From Anoplopoma fimbria (lineage: Eukaryota; Chordata; Actinopteri; Perciformes; Anoplopomatidae), in the NCBI RefSeq assembly GCF_027596085.1, contig NC_072451.1:3214377-3278376 (forward strand): DNA of 64,000 bases, written 5' to 3'. Position 1 is the first letter of the stretch, and the number at the start of each line of letters is the position of its first letter. A program made the translations under genes and the position numbers. The notes below the pieces were generated by a model. It ran no database searches. It worked only from the letters and a program-made list of their open reading frames with translations, and was not told the DNA's origin. Below are positions 23,721 to 36,185 of this stretch, one piece after another.

Positions 23721-26049
23721 CCTGATAGGATGTGATACTTTGATTTAGGCCCCGATCAATAGTCCCATCTATTAAAACTACATCGGCAGAACTAAAAGCT
23801 TTTGACTGGGTTCCCCTGGAACCGTTATACATTGGTATTTAAAAAGCACTAATCGGAATAGAAACAGAAAACAAAGATATTAAACCATAAGGAACACATT
23901 ATTTGACCAAAATAGCCCATGAGTCCATCAGTACTATCAAACCCCTGTGGGTCTTTGGAGACACAACAGGCTTTCACAACTTTTTCCACATTCGCAGTAG
24001 AACTCCCTAACACCTGGAAACACACTTTGATGTGCATCTATGCAGAGTTCCCCTTTATATTATTATATGGACAAACATCTTCAAAATCATGTTTCAGCTT
24101 GTTTGAAAGAGACACAAAGTCTAACAAAGCACATCTCAAATAGAATGAACCAATATGATCACACACAGCACAGAGACAAACAGTCCTTTTTAGATCCACT
24201 GTGGTTTCCCTCCAAAGCTAACATGCTCTTAACTGTCCTGTCTCACAGCTTGGACGACATGGCCGCTATCTGATCCGAGCCAGGACCCGTTGACTTGCGC
24301 CAAAACTCCCAGTGAGGCCACCGCCAGATTACCAGTCTCTAAAAACAGCGTCAAACCAAACCAAACAAAACCCAAAACTCGAGTCATCCTTTCTCTAACT
24401 TGGCAACCTGTTGCTCTTGGCTGCCAAACAAGGAGCTCCGTTCAGCGCCGTCCAGGGTTTAACAACCTGGAACCAAAGAGGCTGAAAGATCTCTCTACTT
24501 GTTTGGGTTTTAACACCTGTTACTTCTCATCACCTGGTCGACATGGTAGTCGTGGAAACATCAGAGACAAGCTGTACTTCAACAATACTTTAAACCTTCC
24601 AAAAACATGGTGGAACAGTGAAAGTTTTTCCACATTTCTGATTTGTTTTCTCTGATTACAATAAAGTTACGAGAACAGCTAAACTGCAGTTGTTATATTT
24701 GCAGCCACATAACAGTAATGTATGATGTTTAACACTTCTGTTTATGTACTTTTGTTCCTTAAAACACCTGAAAACACTTCAGACCTCACAAGTCAACCAC
24801 CTGCATAAATATGATGTTCTTTAAGAAAAACACATTTTTGGAAAATAAGATTTCAACTGCACTAAGGGATTCAAACAAAACAATTAACATTTAGCTTTTT
24901 CATTCTATAAATAGCAGTGTCTTTGGAATTCTGCACAATGAAAACCAGCTAAATGTGATTAGGGCATTATAATAAAACAGCATAAACTGTAGAACTACTT
25001 TAACGCAGGCTGAGAGAACTGTTAAACTCCATGTGGCAAAGAATAGCAGCATCTAAAATGAGGATTGGTTGATTTAAGTTCATGGCTTAACCACGAGAGC
25101 TCAAAATACAGATCTGATGCAACAGAATGAAACTATTTTCTTTTCTTATGTGGAGAGAGAAACAATAATTTGTTTCAGTAAGAACTATGGAGAACTTACA
25201 ACACATTTTAGAGCAAGGCCTGAAAACATCTAACAAGACTGTGTGTAGAAAGAACTGACATTTATCTTATTTTGAAAATGTGTGCAGAAAATAATCACAT
25301 AAAAGGTTCTAGAAGAAGAGTTTTCTGTGTAGAAATTGCTAAAAAATACAAGTTTAATATATTTTGTATTAATGCTGCAATCTTTGAAAGTAAGAAGAAG
25401 TTGGAAAACGGGTTTGTATTTTGTTTTGAAAAACCAGCGGTGTGAACAGTCTCCTGTACGTTGTGTATTGAGCACAAAACAGTTACTCAAACCTTTAAAT
25501 CAAGCTCACTCGTGTGTTTTACACCAGCGAGCCTCGAGCTAAACCTTCACTGTAATAAATCAGAGACAGTAAGTTAAACTTTTCTTGACAGGATGTCCAC
25601 AGGGAGCTTTTACCGTTTTTTTCTGTCCGAGCCATCACCTTCTCTTATCTGCTGCGTCTAGACGGTTATCTCTGCAGTTATGGAACGATTGAGCAACTTC
25701 ACATTTCATGGGAGATTCTTTTTATAAAAGCTTTTAAAAGAAGGCAGTGTACCCTGTCAGCATGAACACTGATGCTGCAGATAGAGGTGAGTTTGTCTTG
25801 GGGTTTTGAGTTCACATGCTCTCTCCATGCTCACAGGCCTCAGATCTGTTGTTTTCTCATCAGTATGAATGATGTGATGATGATGGATGTCATCATTTTT
25901 TAGTGCTGACTTATGATGCAAATCTGATTAAGAAGCAACATGTTAGAAATTGGTCTGCATCTGCATGAATTTGACATTAATTTATGTTTATGATATTCAC
26001 TTGAGACAATTATTTGAACGTTCAGGCCAATGGAGGAGAATAAGCCAAC

Positions 26050-26420
26050 TAGCCATTTAAAAAATTTAAATTTAAAATTTTTTAATTTAATTTTTTTTTT
26101 CATTCACATTTTTTTTTTTCATATTATTTTTATTTTTTTTTATTTTTTATTTTAAATTGAACTTTTAATTGTGTTATTATTGGGTTTTCTCCCAAATTTC
26201 TTCAAAAAAATTCTTCAGTTATATTTAAAAAATATATCTTACATTTAGATAAAAATTCACTTATTTCTTTATTTCAATTTCATTTTGTATAATTTTTATT
26301 CTTACTTAATTTTGTTTTAAGTATTTTAAGTTTATTTTTATTATTATTTATTATTGCATCTGTTTATTGTTGTATTATTTTCTCATTTTCTTAGTCTTTT
26401 AAATGTAAATAAAATATTTA
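26050..26420. repeat. AT-rich low-complexity tract
   Basis: About 370 bp dominated by T runs with interspersed A, including a perfect palindrome-like aaaatttaaatttaaaattt near 26060. It lies 340 bp from the exon ending at 26764. No gene. Confidence 0.8.
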
Positions 26421-26763
26421 AAATAATTTCTTCCATTACTACTGGAGTGCCTGCAAGATGTTGTGAAAGCAACTTCTGGTTCATTATCTTTTTCTTTCCA
26501 TTTCAGCTAAATTTCAACTGCGATTCTCTTGTTGCATATTTGGTCACAGAGTGCTTCACAAGCTCAACCAGACCCAGTGGACAAAGTGAAAACGATTTGG
26601 GAAAAATCACATTTGACTAAAGGGTCAAAGTCAGCAGCGTTGAAAACGGTTCAATGTTCAGAACAAACCGACAGGTGAATGTGTTCAGATTTAACTCGAC
26701 GTATAAGATGTTAATCATCAGTGTTAAAGTCATGATGCGAGGCTGAGCTCGTATTGAACTTAC

Positions 26764-26922
26764 ATAGATGTGTCTCTGCTGGTAGCGCAGGAAGAGGTTG
26801 TGCATGATGGCGCCGTCATGAAGGTCCTCCAGGGCCGACATGTCCTCCACCCCTCTGATGCTGCTGTGGTGCATGGGCTGCACCTTCTGTCTGGTGAGAG
26901 CATTCTGCTTGTAGGTGTACAC
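26764..26922 (-). CDS. myo10: Myosin-X-like motor domain, third coding exon (inferred)
   Basis: This exon encodes 53 residues, from VYTYKQNALTRQKV through GVEDMSALEDLHDGAIMHNL to RYQQRHIY. It covers the conserved myosin stretch GV-D-M-x-x-L-x-x-L-x-x-x-x-I-x-x-N-L-x-x-R-Y that leads into the central motor beta sheet. The acceptor ends ctgatccag and the donor is gtaagt, a consensus site. The length is 159 bp, phase 0 at both ends. The next exon begins TYIGSI, so the joined text reads RHIY-TYIGSI, the invariant IYTYIG motif of myosins split exactly at the splice site. The exon lies 12.8 kb from the previous exon and 17.3 kb from the next. No frame damage is seen. It would correspond to about residues 41-93 if the first exon encodes seven residues. 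Confidence 0.95.
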
Positions 26923-27159
26923 CTGGATCAGAGAATGGAAAAATATGGAGATTTGAATTATGTAAAGAGAAAGATTACAGTGGACAAATCATAAAAACTA
27001 CTTTTTCAGTGCTTTTGCAAATACAATTTGGTGTCTGGAGAGTCTAAAAAGCTGCAAACTATGAAATAAGACAACCCAGAGACAGTGACAGAAACAGATC
27101 AGATTATGCAAATATAACCCACTCTACTTTAAACCGTCCATCATTCACAACACTTCCAA

Positions 27160-27486
27160 ACCAGGTAGGTGGGTCGCCATGACAACGCCCACTAAGGAGA
27201 CAGGAAGAGTACACAATTTGAAACCGTTATTGAAGCTTGTGATGGGTCATCTCTTTTTTATAGAGCATCTTTGACTGGGCTGTTTTGAAAGGGGGTCTTA
27301 AAGAGACTTCTTCTTAGAGTCCTTAAACGGAGCGTTTCAGACAGAGGGCGAATACAGATATATTCAGACAGACAGAATTAGAATAAATAAAGTGTGTTTT
27401 GAGTATTAAAGTGTGTTAACGTGTTCTAGTAGAAACCCCAAATACAAGAATGAACTTGAAAATGTGCATGATGAGTCCCCTTTAAA
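27160..27486 (+). repeat. Teleost interspersed repeat with TTAA at its end
   Basis: It ends with gtgttctagtagaaacccc, aatacaagaatgaacttga and agtcccctttaa, a string I know as one of the most frequent interspersed repeats of percomorph fish. The right end CCCCT abuts TTAA (27482-27485). The left limit is uncertain. Confidence 0.65.
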
Positions 27487-28457
27487 ATCAATCTTAACTT
27501 GTTTGTTTTCCCAAATTTGAGAGTGATTTCCCAAGAGGTAATAAAAACATCCAACACTGTTTACAGTAGAGTTGGACCGTACTAACTTCCTCTCCAAATC
27601 AGTTTTGGCTCATTGGAGGCCTGAGGTGGATTCCAGGCTGTCAAGTCTCTACTACAAGTTTTTCATCTGTAATTTTAGATGCAGCTGAATATATGCGAGC
27701 CGGTCCAGAAAAGATAAGAAACCTCCAGAAAACAGCAGCTTTTCATAAATTAAAAAAAGAACTCAAACATCCAGCAAGCCCTGAGAAACCAAAATAAATA
27801 AAATTACATATCTCCACATTCTTTAAAAGTCAACTTTGAGAACTACTGGAATTACCTCACTGACTCTCTTATCAGATATGAACTATGAGTAAAGATCACA
27901 AATGTTACAAAACATATTTCTGTGTTGCAGTAATAATAATGCATGATAGACAACAGCTGGGAAAGGAACCTGAACTGAGGCAGAAACATTAAGACAGACA
28001 GCAACGTGACTTTATGTTCCTAAAATTAGCAGATATGCTGGATGTCAAAAAATATTAAAACCAGCTCATATTCAGGTGTGTGTTTTTATCCTGAAGCAGA
28101 CAATATGATTTACTGCGAGGTGGAATCATAAAGTCAGGTCTCTGATCTGTTGGTCAAACAGTTTAACTGTATGATTTACACAGGACTCATCCTGACTGAC
28201 AGCTTCTATCTCACGTTACTGGAGGGCTGTGACGAGTGGAGGGAAGCCTGGAGGTCACAGAGACACTTCAACACTCACGCAATCCAGGAATGTAAGCTGA
28301 ATATTAGAGGTAAATATTATATATAGAAAAGGTCTAAAGCGGTATAAAAATGATTTACTTAAATCAAGCAGCATCACAGCATCCACAGATTGACTTAAAA
28401 AAAACTGTACTTACATATCAGCACCATAAGTAAAATATCACTTCTTCAGTTTAGGGG

Positions 28458-28720
28458 TTTTAGGTAAGAAGGAAAGGAAGGAAGGAAGGAGAAAAAATAG
28501 GAAATAAGGCAATGACAAAGTGAAGGAAGACATAAGAAAGATAGAGAGATAGAAAGAAAGAAAGAAAGAAAGAAAATGAAAGTAGGAATAAGTAAAAGAA
28601 TGAAATTAGCATAGAAATAAGAACATACGCAAGAATAGAGGGGAAGAAGTGAGTAATTAAGAAGGAAAAATGTATACAAAAGTAAAAAAGAAAGAAATGA
28701 TGTGAGGAAAAAAAAAACAG
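28458..28720 (+). repeat. Purine-rich (GGAA)n/(GAAA)n tract
   Basis: About 260 bp almost free of C, with perfect runs (gaag)n near 28470 and (gaaa)n near 28554-28575. It explains a 139-codon low-complexity open frame on the minus strand, rich in Ser, Phe and Leu. Confidence 0.85.
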
Positions 28721-30830
28721 GCGAGATTTCCCTCTGACGTGTGCTGGAGGAAACGTAGAAAGTATTGGAAACAGTAAGTAAAGTACCAGTTCCTCCTGAC
28801 CAGTCAGTCAGAACACATGTGCAGTTCTGGAGTAAAGTAACTGAATCCTTTGTGGGCAGAAACACCTTCCTCTCCTCACCGCTCGTGTTTCATGTCACCT
28901 TCCACACAGGTGACATATGGCAGGTGTATATCTGGTAAATGTGATCCTGGGCTTGTAAATAAAACAAAGTATCATCTGTGTCTGAGGACAAGGCTGTCCA
29001 TGTGTGTCCTCATGGACGAGTCAAAACCAGCTAGAACTGGTCCAAAGACCTCTCAGATCGAGAAACCTTTCACCCTGATAGACACGTATTATGTCCTCAG
29101 GAGTTAATGTTTTAGCCTTCAAGCTTCTGATACAAGGAGGAGACCAAACTTTAGTCAAAACACTTTCGACGAGTCACAACTTTAACATCACGAGAGGACA
29201 GTTTATCTGAAGAATTGTGTCTAATGGTTGAAGTAAGATGAACAAAATAAAACATCCTGAATCAGCTGGAGACATGAAAGAGTTTAGAGGTGCAGTTATT
29301 GTTATTTATTTGGTTTACAGTTTACAGATAAATACAGTCAAATATATTAGTCCTACAGATCCAGCTTTGGAACAAATGTTATGCTATTAGCTACATCAAT
29401 TTAGAAATGTCCCTACCGTACCATTTCAATAATTCACTCTGTGTGTTATTGGGTCATGTGACTTATTGCCGGAAGACAACGGTGGAAATGTGAGTAAGAG
29501 ATGGAGAGAGGAGTGGCCCGAGTTTTGTTGCTTTTGAGAACAAAAAGCATAGCTCGTTGCTATTTAAAAGACTTTCAATGTCACGGCTGAATATTTATCT
29601 CATTTCAACTACTTTGATGTGACACTAGATTTCTGAACGAGACTTCTCAGACAAAGAAATAATAAAGAACTTTTCTTTATTTCTCTTTTAGGATTCTTTC
29701 TGTATTGTCAGACATTTATAATAACAATCTGAGCCTGTCAGCGGCAGAAATAAGCCCTTTTAGTGGACGTACATTAAGCAATTACATCACAGCCTGTTCA
29801 GTACTGGACCAGTTTATACAACTATTTGTCCCCATAAGACATAAAAACATGTGGAAAATAGAGTCCAGGTTGGAAAATAACAGAGGAAAACATCAAGGAT
29901 TCCAAACCGCTACAGCAATGAGCATGAGGAACAAATATGAGGAACTAATATGGAGTCTCAAAATACTCAAATACTGAATAAAACACTTTAACATTTAGAC
30001 AATGAGGTGATTCTTCTGCTCCCTACAGTCTCTGAGCATTAGCCGAGTATTTGTGACCACAGGGCAGTCCGGGGGAGAAACAGGAGGAGACAGGGAGGTT
30101 GATTAAGAAGGATTGTCAGCGCTCTACAGGAGGTCTGCAGCCTGCAGGAGGAACCACAGGTCAAATACTGATCCGTCACTGCAGCATCACAGAGGTCCAA
30201 CAGGAGGAGAGCAGATCACACAGCGGTTAATCAATACTGTGGAGGAATTCTGTTGCCTGAAGTTAGAAACCAAACCCCGCTGCTGTCTCGGCCTTTTCCA
30301 CAAAAACATCCGACACCAAAAGAGTATTCAGTACGACACGAGAACACACAGGTAAAACATTTCTTAAAGAGTCGAGATCTATTTCACTTTACAACCTTAT
30401 GTGACCCTGAGAAGCAAAACGATGTCACAGGGGTGTTTATGTCTGAGATCCTCTGCTTCAACTAAACGGCTTTCCAGATCATTTCATTTAAATGATATAA
30501 GGTCTGAAAATGTATCCAGTGCATATGTAAAAATGTAAGAGAAAAGATTATTTTCTTATTTTCATCTGGTGGCTCCTCAGATTTATCTTGCAACCACTTC
30601 CATGGTTAGAAATGCTAATGGATCTAAACTAGTATCTCTACTAGGGATGAGATGTTATCGGGTTTTATTGGGCCTTTTGGGTCACATATGAAATAATTTC
30701 ATGTGATATCTTCAAATTGCAAACATTACTTTTCCTAAGTTTTGCTACGAATGCTGGATGAGAACAGCTTGATGTTACTGCAAGTGCACATGAACAGAGC
30801 TGCAAAACAAAGCTCAAACCAGGCATAGAA

Positions 30831-30855
30831 ACTGACTGACTGACTGACTGACTGA
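30831..30855 (+). repeat. (ACTG)n microsatellite
   Basis: About six units of actg, followed 35 bp later by an AC tract. Confidence 0.9.
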
Positions 30856-30888
30856 GCCACCCATAAGCTGAATGTCAGACGTGTATAA

Positions 30889-30889
<1 letters not shown>

Positions 30890-30935
<46 letters not shown>

Positions 30936-30964
30936 ATCACACACACACACACACACACACACAC
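30890..30964 (+). repeat. Two (AC)n microsatellites joined by ATAATC
   Basis: AC runs of 44 and 26 bp are separated by taatc. The same tataatc word precedes the first run, suggesting duplication of the flank together with the repeat. A further short run lies at 31077-31097. Confidence 0.95.
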
Positions 30965-31799
30965 TGGGGTTGTGTGAAGCTGGTCGTTGACCCGCTGAGC
31001 TCGGGGTGACTCTTCCTGAAGAAAGCTGGTCTCTGTCTGAGGAGTCAATCACATCTGACCCCCCCACACCACACGAACACACACACACACACACACATTA
31101 AACAGCCATACCCCCCCCCAGCATCCTGCCAGGCCTCATCTCTCACATTCCAGCTGCAGTGACGCTTCAGGGGAAAACTGAACGTCACAGAAACGTCTTT
31201 CAGACCAAACGAAACGCCATCGAGTCGTTTCAGCGGAACGTCATCATCGCTGCGTTCACAACCGCCGTGTTCTGACGGGTTTATCGCTCATGAACATTAA
31301 AACAGAGCTAAAGAAAGTTTACGGCTCCCTGTTCGTGATCACAAAAATACACTCCCACCCTTTAAAACACTTCTTGTGATTTCCTGTGACTGAGACTTTA
31401 ACCGCTTTTAGAAACGAGATACAGCGTTTAAACGACCACCGTGTTTACCTTCGGACCGTAACAGGGAGTTAACGGACCTGTTAGACGAGTCCTATGCAAA
31501 CTCTGTGTACAGTCAACATGTGCAGTCAGTCCTGAAGTCCTGAAGAGGACAGTTAGGTAGCGACCATAAACACACCTTCACCTCTCTGCTGGAGACTCAA
31601 CCTCAACCTCAACTCTTCACCTCCTCCTGCTGCACAGGGAGGCAAAAAAAAAGCTCCAATTCATTCTATTTATTTAGTAATTAATGTTAATACATTCATA
31701 ATGAGCATCATGTTGTCAGAAAAGTGATGTTTTTTAAATCAACATGACAAGGAATTGAATCCATTTTCATCCAAGTTTCATGGCAAATAAAGAACTATT

Positions 31800-32110
31800 G
31801 AAGGAAAAGTTCACAATTGTGTTAATTGATAACACTACACCTCTGTTAAATAGCAAAAATGTACAGCTAGCTGAGGGTTAGCTTAGCTTAGCTTAGCATA
31901 AACACTGGAAACAGGGGGAAAAGCTAGCTTACAGGTGTTGAAATGTAACAAAAAACCACCTACATGCAGCTCTAATTTCAGGGCTATTGCTCCCAACATA
32001 GCAAACGTGCTAACAGAGTGAGAAACACAAACTGTTGCCACAAAGTTGGAATAAAACCTTCTTAAATGTCTTTGTATTTCACTTTATTGGAACAAAGAGG
32101 CCCCAAACCA
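31800..32110 (+). repeat. Teleost interspersed repeat (gttagcttagcttagc family)
   Basis: It contains gctagctgagggttagctta, aacactggaaacagggggaa and gctctaatttcagggct in the order I recall from a frequent fish element. There is no internal ORF. Confidence 0.6.
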
Positions 32111-33073
32111 CAAAAACACACAACATATGGACCCTTTCCGTCTCCCCTCTCTCTTTCTGTCATGGACAGTATTCGTAGAGTTACAGTCAGGCCTCAGCAG
32201 AGGACAGGTTGTCCTTTGGCTTCGGCCTAATTAGGTTTCTAATGGGTCCAGTTGTCTGTGTGGAGGTCTGAGGAGGCTCCACGCCCCTAGAACACAAAGC
32301 CGTGGGGCCCCCGGACGCTAAGCCTAGCGACAGATGCTAACGGGACTAAATCCCTGTGAAACAAAGCCATTAGACAGCTTCAGTGCGGAGCGGGAGGAGG
32401 TGCTGGAGGAGGTGCTGGAGGAGTCACCGCTGCAACGACGGATCAACGGGATCTGTTCCTGGATCAGTCGGGATACAGTTTGTTGTTCTTGCTTAAAGTG
32501 AATTCACGTTTATGTTCAGGCAGTTAGAGGACTCTTAACTGTAGGAGGGACTTAACTGACATGGACTACTGTCATCATGCTTCATTATATTTCATGATAC
32601 TGAAATATTATTTTATATCAGCTATCTGTATCAGCTCGAGGTTGGGCAGATAATCTATATTCTAAACTTCAAATTACAGCAGGCTGATCTCTCCAACAAA
32701 TGACTTTTTATTGGTTTATTATTGACATTTTTTTGTTTCGTTTTTTTCATGAATACACGCAATGCTTTTGTGTTTTTTCTGCGATTAATTTGCACATTAA
32801 TATAGCTTTTCAATCATTTTTTGGGGGGCAGGAGTACTTCTCACACAAAAAAAAAACAAGATAGATTTTTTGTATCTTTTGGCGTTAACCAATGAGGTCG
32901 TGCAGAACGGGTTGAGTTGTACTTATGTTGATGAGAAACGACAACACACAGAGGCTCAAAATATTATCATACAACAGCTTGTATGATACCTTATTAAAGG
33001 TTACTCCTCATTTTCTGTGCATTTTCCTACAAAAAGTCCAGCAACATGTGTCCATTTCCACTTGTTACATGAA

Positions 33074-33185
33074 TAAATGGTAAATAAACTGTATTTGTAT
33101 ATCGCTTTTCTAGTCTTCCAACCACTCAAAGCGCTTTAACACTACATGTCATCATTCACCCATTCACACCCATTCACACACTGCA
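33074..33185 (+). repeat. Teleost interspersed repeat (cactcaaagcgcttt family)
   Basis: It contains taaactgtatttgtatatcg, then accactcaaagcgctttaac and repeated cattcacacc. This is a very common short repeat of teleost genomes. Confidence 0.7.
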
Positions 33186-33200
33186 GGAACAGAATTTTTT

Positions 33201-33350
33201 ACTTTTTCAAAATAAACTTCCGTCTTCACAGGAAACTCAGTTAGGTTTAGAAAAGAACAATACTTGCTCCTTGTTTAGGTTTAGGAAAAGATTGTGAAAT
33301 ACTTAGTTAGGATTAGGTACTTCCTGTTTCATGATTACGTGGATACCAAC
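33201..33350 (-). repeat. Repeat related to R2, inverted copy
   Basis: On the minus strand it reads ggtatccacgtaatcatgaa at its start and ends with agtttcctgtgaagacgga and tttattttgaaaaa. The same words appear on the plus strand at 37668-37830, making an inverted pair 4.4 kb apart. Confidence 0.6.
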
Positions 33351-34444
33351 ACTGCAAACTTTATTACTTCTTTCAGCCTTGACAGAGGCAAAGACATATC
33401 ACATTCTCTGTGATTTCCGTGTTGTTTATTCGTCACACCCTCCGTGTGTAAAGGCTTTAATGTCGGTAAGACTGGTACATTTTCAGTAAGTTGTTCTCCA
33501 CCCTCTCATAGACCTAAATGCTGTGTGTTATGTCTGCAAACATCAGAGTATGAAACACTATGAGTCCGTGTGTCGTCGGAGGTCGCAGGGTTTCTCTCGT
33601 CTTGCTCGGGTTTCAGTGTTTTGGACAGACTGCTCCTCCCGAGCTGACTGCGGGACAATGCAGCGGGAGACGGAGGGTGATTCAAAGAGCAGCTGCCGCT
33701 TTTGATGATGGTGATGGAGGAGGAGGAGGAGGAGGAGTGGGGAGGTGAAGCTCGAGGCAGGTGGAGGAGTTACCTGATTAACTAACTGAGGGGTGGAGAT
33801 CAGTTTTCCCCTCCTGTCTGCACATAATGAAGAGTTTCATTGCTTCTCCTCCGACACACTGATCGCTGGTGAAAGTCAGAGTGATTATTAAGTGTTATTG
33901 AAGCGATCAGCTGTTTGATTGTGTTCTTAAAGAGCAGCTGACACACCTGAAGGAAGGTGTGCCTGGGATTTATGTCTGAGGGCTGCCAGGGTTTACCTGG
34001 GGAAACGCCAACATTTAAAGATGCTAAATGCTACTTTATTATCATCATTGCTTACTTTATGTTTGCTTTTTGATTTCATTATGTTTGCTGCTTTATTTAT
34101 TTATTGCTTATAATGCTTATTGAGGTGAGATTCCTTTTTGGTTTTTTCAGAACTCACCTGCACAACTTATGTCTTTTCTCTTGTTTTTGTGTTTCTGCTG
34201 CTTTGTTTTACTGTGAAAATACATCAAAAACGAGCTTAACGTGTCAGATTGTGTTAGTGAAGTCATTTCTAATCTGTATATCATACATCACCCAAGAAGT
34301 GGACCAATATAAAAAAAAGTTCATCATGAGAGAAAGCTTCATGTACTCTCGTAAAAATGGACGAAAATGAAAACTATACTACACACACAGATTAATGAGA
34401 GGCAAATAGAGTACACACTAATTTAAAGTACATGTACTCTTCAC

Positions 34445-34464
34445 AAACACACACACACACACAC
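34445..34464 (+). repeat. Short (AC)10 microsatellite
   Basis: Twenty bases of AC, 127 bp before the longer tract. Confidence 0.9.
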
Positions 34465-34589
34465 TGAAGTGGGCGGGGTTTATAGAAGTGTGCTTCTCTG
34501 ATTGGTCAGCACAGAGCTATCCTCACAAAGATCAACATCTGCTCTGAAACAGGTGATGTCTGTCTCCGGTTACACACAACAGACGGCTG

Positions 34590-34705
<116 letters not shown>

Positions 34706-35043
34706 ATTTGCATCATGAGTTCAGACTCTCCAAAAGTGAGCTGCTGGAGTTCGCTGTCATAGACGGTCTGTTTCAGGGATCGAACCTGTGACTTTTCTGT
34801 TACAGGACGGTCCTGTTCTGTGAGGCTCATGTTGTCATTGCTTGGAGTAGAAATTATTTTGAGCAGCTAACGCTAAGCGGCTAATGCTAATACTTGTACA
34901 GCTCTAAAGCAGATGGAGAGTGACGGTCTCACGCTGTCATCGCATCTTATTAACTCTGAGCTGAGATAATTAAAACAACAACACAGAACACATCTTCATC
35001 TGTAATGTTAGAGTTATTTACAGCAAACGAAGGAGCCGACCAC

Positions 35044-36010
35044 GACAAGAGACTACAGGGAGGAGAGAGGAGAGGAAACAGGAGAGGAAAGGAGAAGAAA
35101 CAGAAGAGGAGAAGAGAGGAAACATGGAAGGAGAGGAAACAGGGAAGGAGAAGAGAGGAAAAGGGAGAGATGATGAGAAAGGAGAGAGGGGGAGGAGAGG
35201 AGAGATGAGAGGAGAGGAAAAAGGCGATATGAGGAGAAAGGAGAAAGGAGAGAGGGGAGGAGAGAGGAGGGGAAACAGGAGAGGACGAGAGAGGAGAGGA
35301 AACATGGTAGGAAAGGAGAGGAAACAGAAGAGGAGAAGAGAGGAAACAGGGAAGGAGAGGAGAGGAAACGGAAGACGAGAGAAGAAGCAAGAAAACAGGG
35401 AAGGAGAGGAAGCAGGAAAGAAGAGGAGAGGAAACATGGAAGGAGAGGAAACATGAGAGGAGAAGAGAGGAAACAGAAGATGAGAGAAAAAGCGAGGAAA
35501 CAGGGAAGGAGAGGAGAGGAAACAGGAGAGGAGAGGAAACAGGAGAGGAGATGAAAAAGTAGAGATGAGGAGAAAGGAGAGTTGGGGGAGGGGGGAGGAG
35601 AGAGGAATGGAAACAGGAGAGGAAACAGGAGATGAGAGGAGACAAGAAGAGGAGATAGATCGAACCCAAAAAAAGGAAATAAAACACCAAATAAGTAAAA
35701 TAAAGAAACAAAGACACAAGAGACAAAAAAGAGATTAGTGAATTGAAAGACAAACAAAAGACCAAAAGCAAACAAGAACAGAAGATAAGAAACACAAAGA
35801 GACAAAACAAAGGAAGATGAGACAGAAAGAAGATACAAGAGGAGATAGAATGAAAAATGAGGAGAGAGATTAATGAGGAGAGACAACAAACAGAAAGAAG
35901 AAGAAAAGACAAAAGAGAAGAGAAGAGGAAAAGGTTTAACAAGGAGACAAAAAGAAGAGAAAAGACAAAAGGATCAGAAACAAGAAGACAAGAACGGAGA
36001 CAAGAGGAGT
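35044..36010 (+). repeat. Long polypurine minisatellite (gaggaaacaggagaggagaa type)
   Basis: About 960 bp that is overwhelmingly A and G on the plus strand. The first 600 bp are a degenerate array of gaggaaacaggagagg-like units (20-40 bp). The last 350 bp decay into agacaaaa-rich sequence. The minus strand therefore shows long open frames (up to 356 codons) of Ser, Leu, Phe and Pro, which are composition artefacts. The tract can form triplex (H-) DNA in principle. Confidence 0.9.
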
Positions 36011-36049
36011 AAATGATCAAAAAGGTTATTTAAGAACACTAATGCTAGA

Positions 36050-36185
36050 CGTATAGGCATCCTAATGCATTGAGCTAAATGCTAACATCAGCATGCTAAC
36101 ATGTTGATGTTTACCAGGTTCAATGTTTACCAACATCTTAGTTTAGCGTGTTAGCTAATTATCAGTAAACACAAAGTACAGATGA
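36050..36185 (+). repeat. Teleost interspersed repeat (catgctaac family), copy 1
   Basis: It contains gctaaatgctaacatcagca, tgtttaccaggttcaatgtt and gtgttagctaattatcagta. A second copy in the same orientation lies at 53940-54095. Confidence 0.6.

Larger units (their letters stand above)
9431..26763 (-). other. Intron between myosin-X exons, 17.3 kb
   Basis: Both borders are consensus splice sites (donor gtaagt at 26763, acceptor ending ctcag at 9431). Inside are a degenerate DNA transposon with a possible Myb-like ORF remnant, several interspersed repeats, a TTAA-flanked element with nested insertions, TG microsatellites at 19.7-20.0 kb, a minisatellite at 21.9-22.4 kb and an AT-rich tract near 26.1-26.4 kb. 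The stretches 10400-11050, 11260-12450, 16160-17450, 17730-19550, 20040-20950, 22380-23440 and 23720-26030 contain nothing I can identify. A patch at 20960-21130 (words gggggccccctgacaggtta) may be another old interspersed repeat. Confidence 0.75.

Noticed and set aside
34720..34830. A tRNA-like B-box and T-arm (caggttcgatccctg on the minus strand)
   Set aside because: No matching A-box, acceptor stem or anticodon arm could be folded around it. At most it is a SINE relic.
34950..36020. A 356-codon open frame on the minus strand (and overlapping 278- and 233-codon frames)
   Set aside because: It is made of Ser, Leu, Phe and Pro only, because the tract is polypurine on the plus strand. All frames are open for the same reason and there is no domain or splice context.
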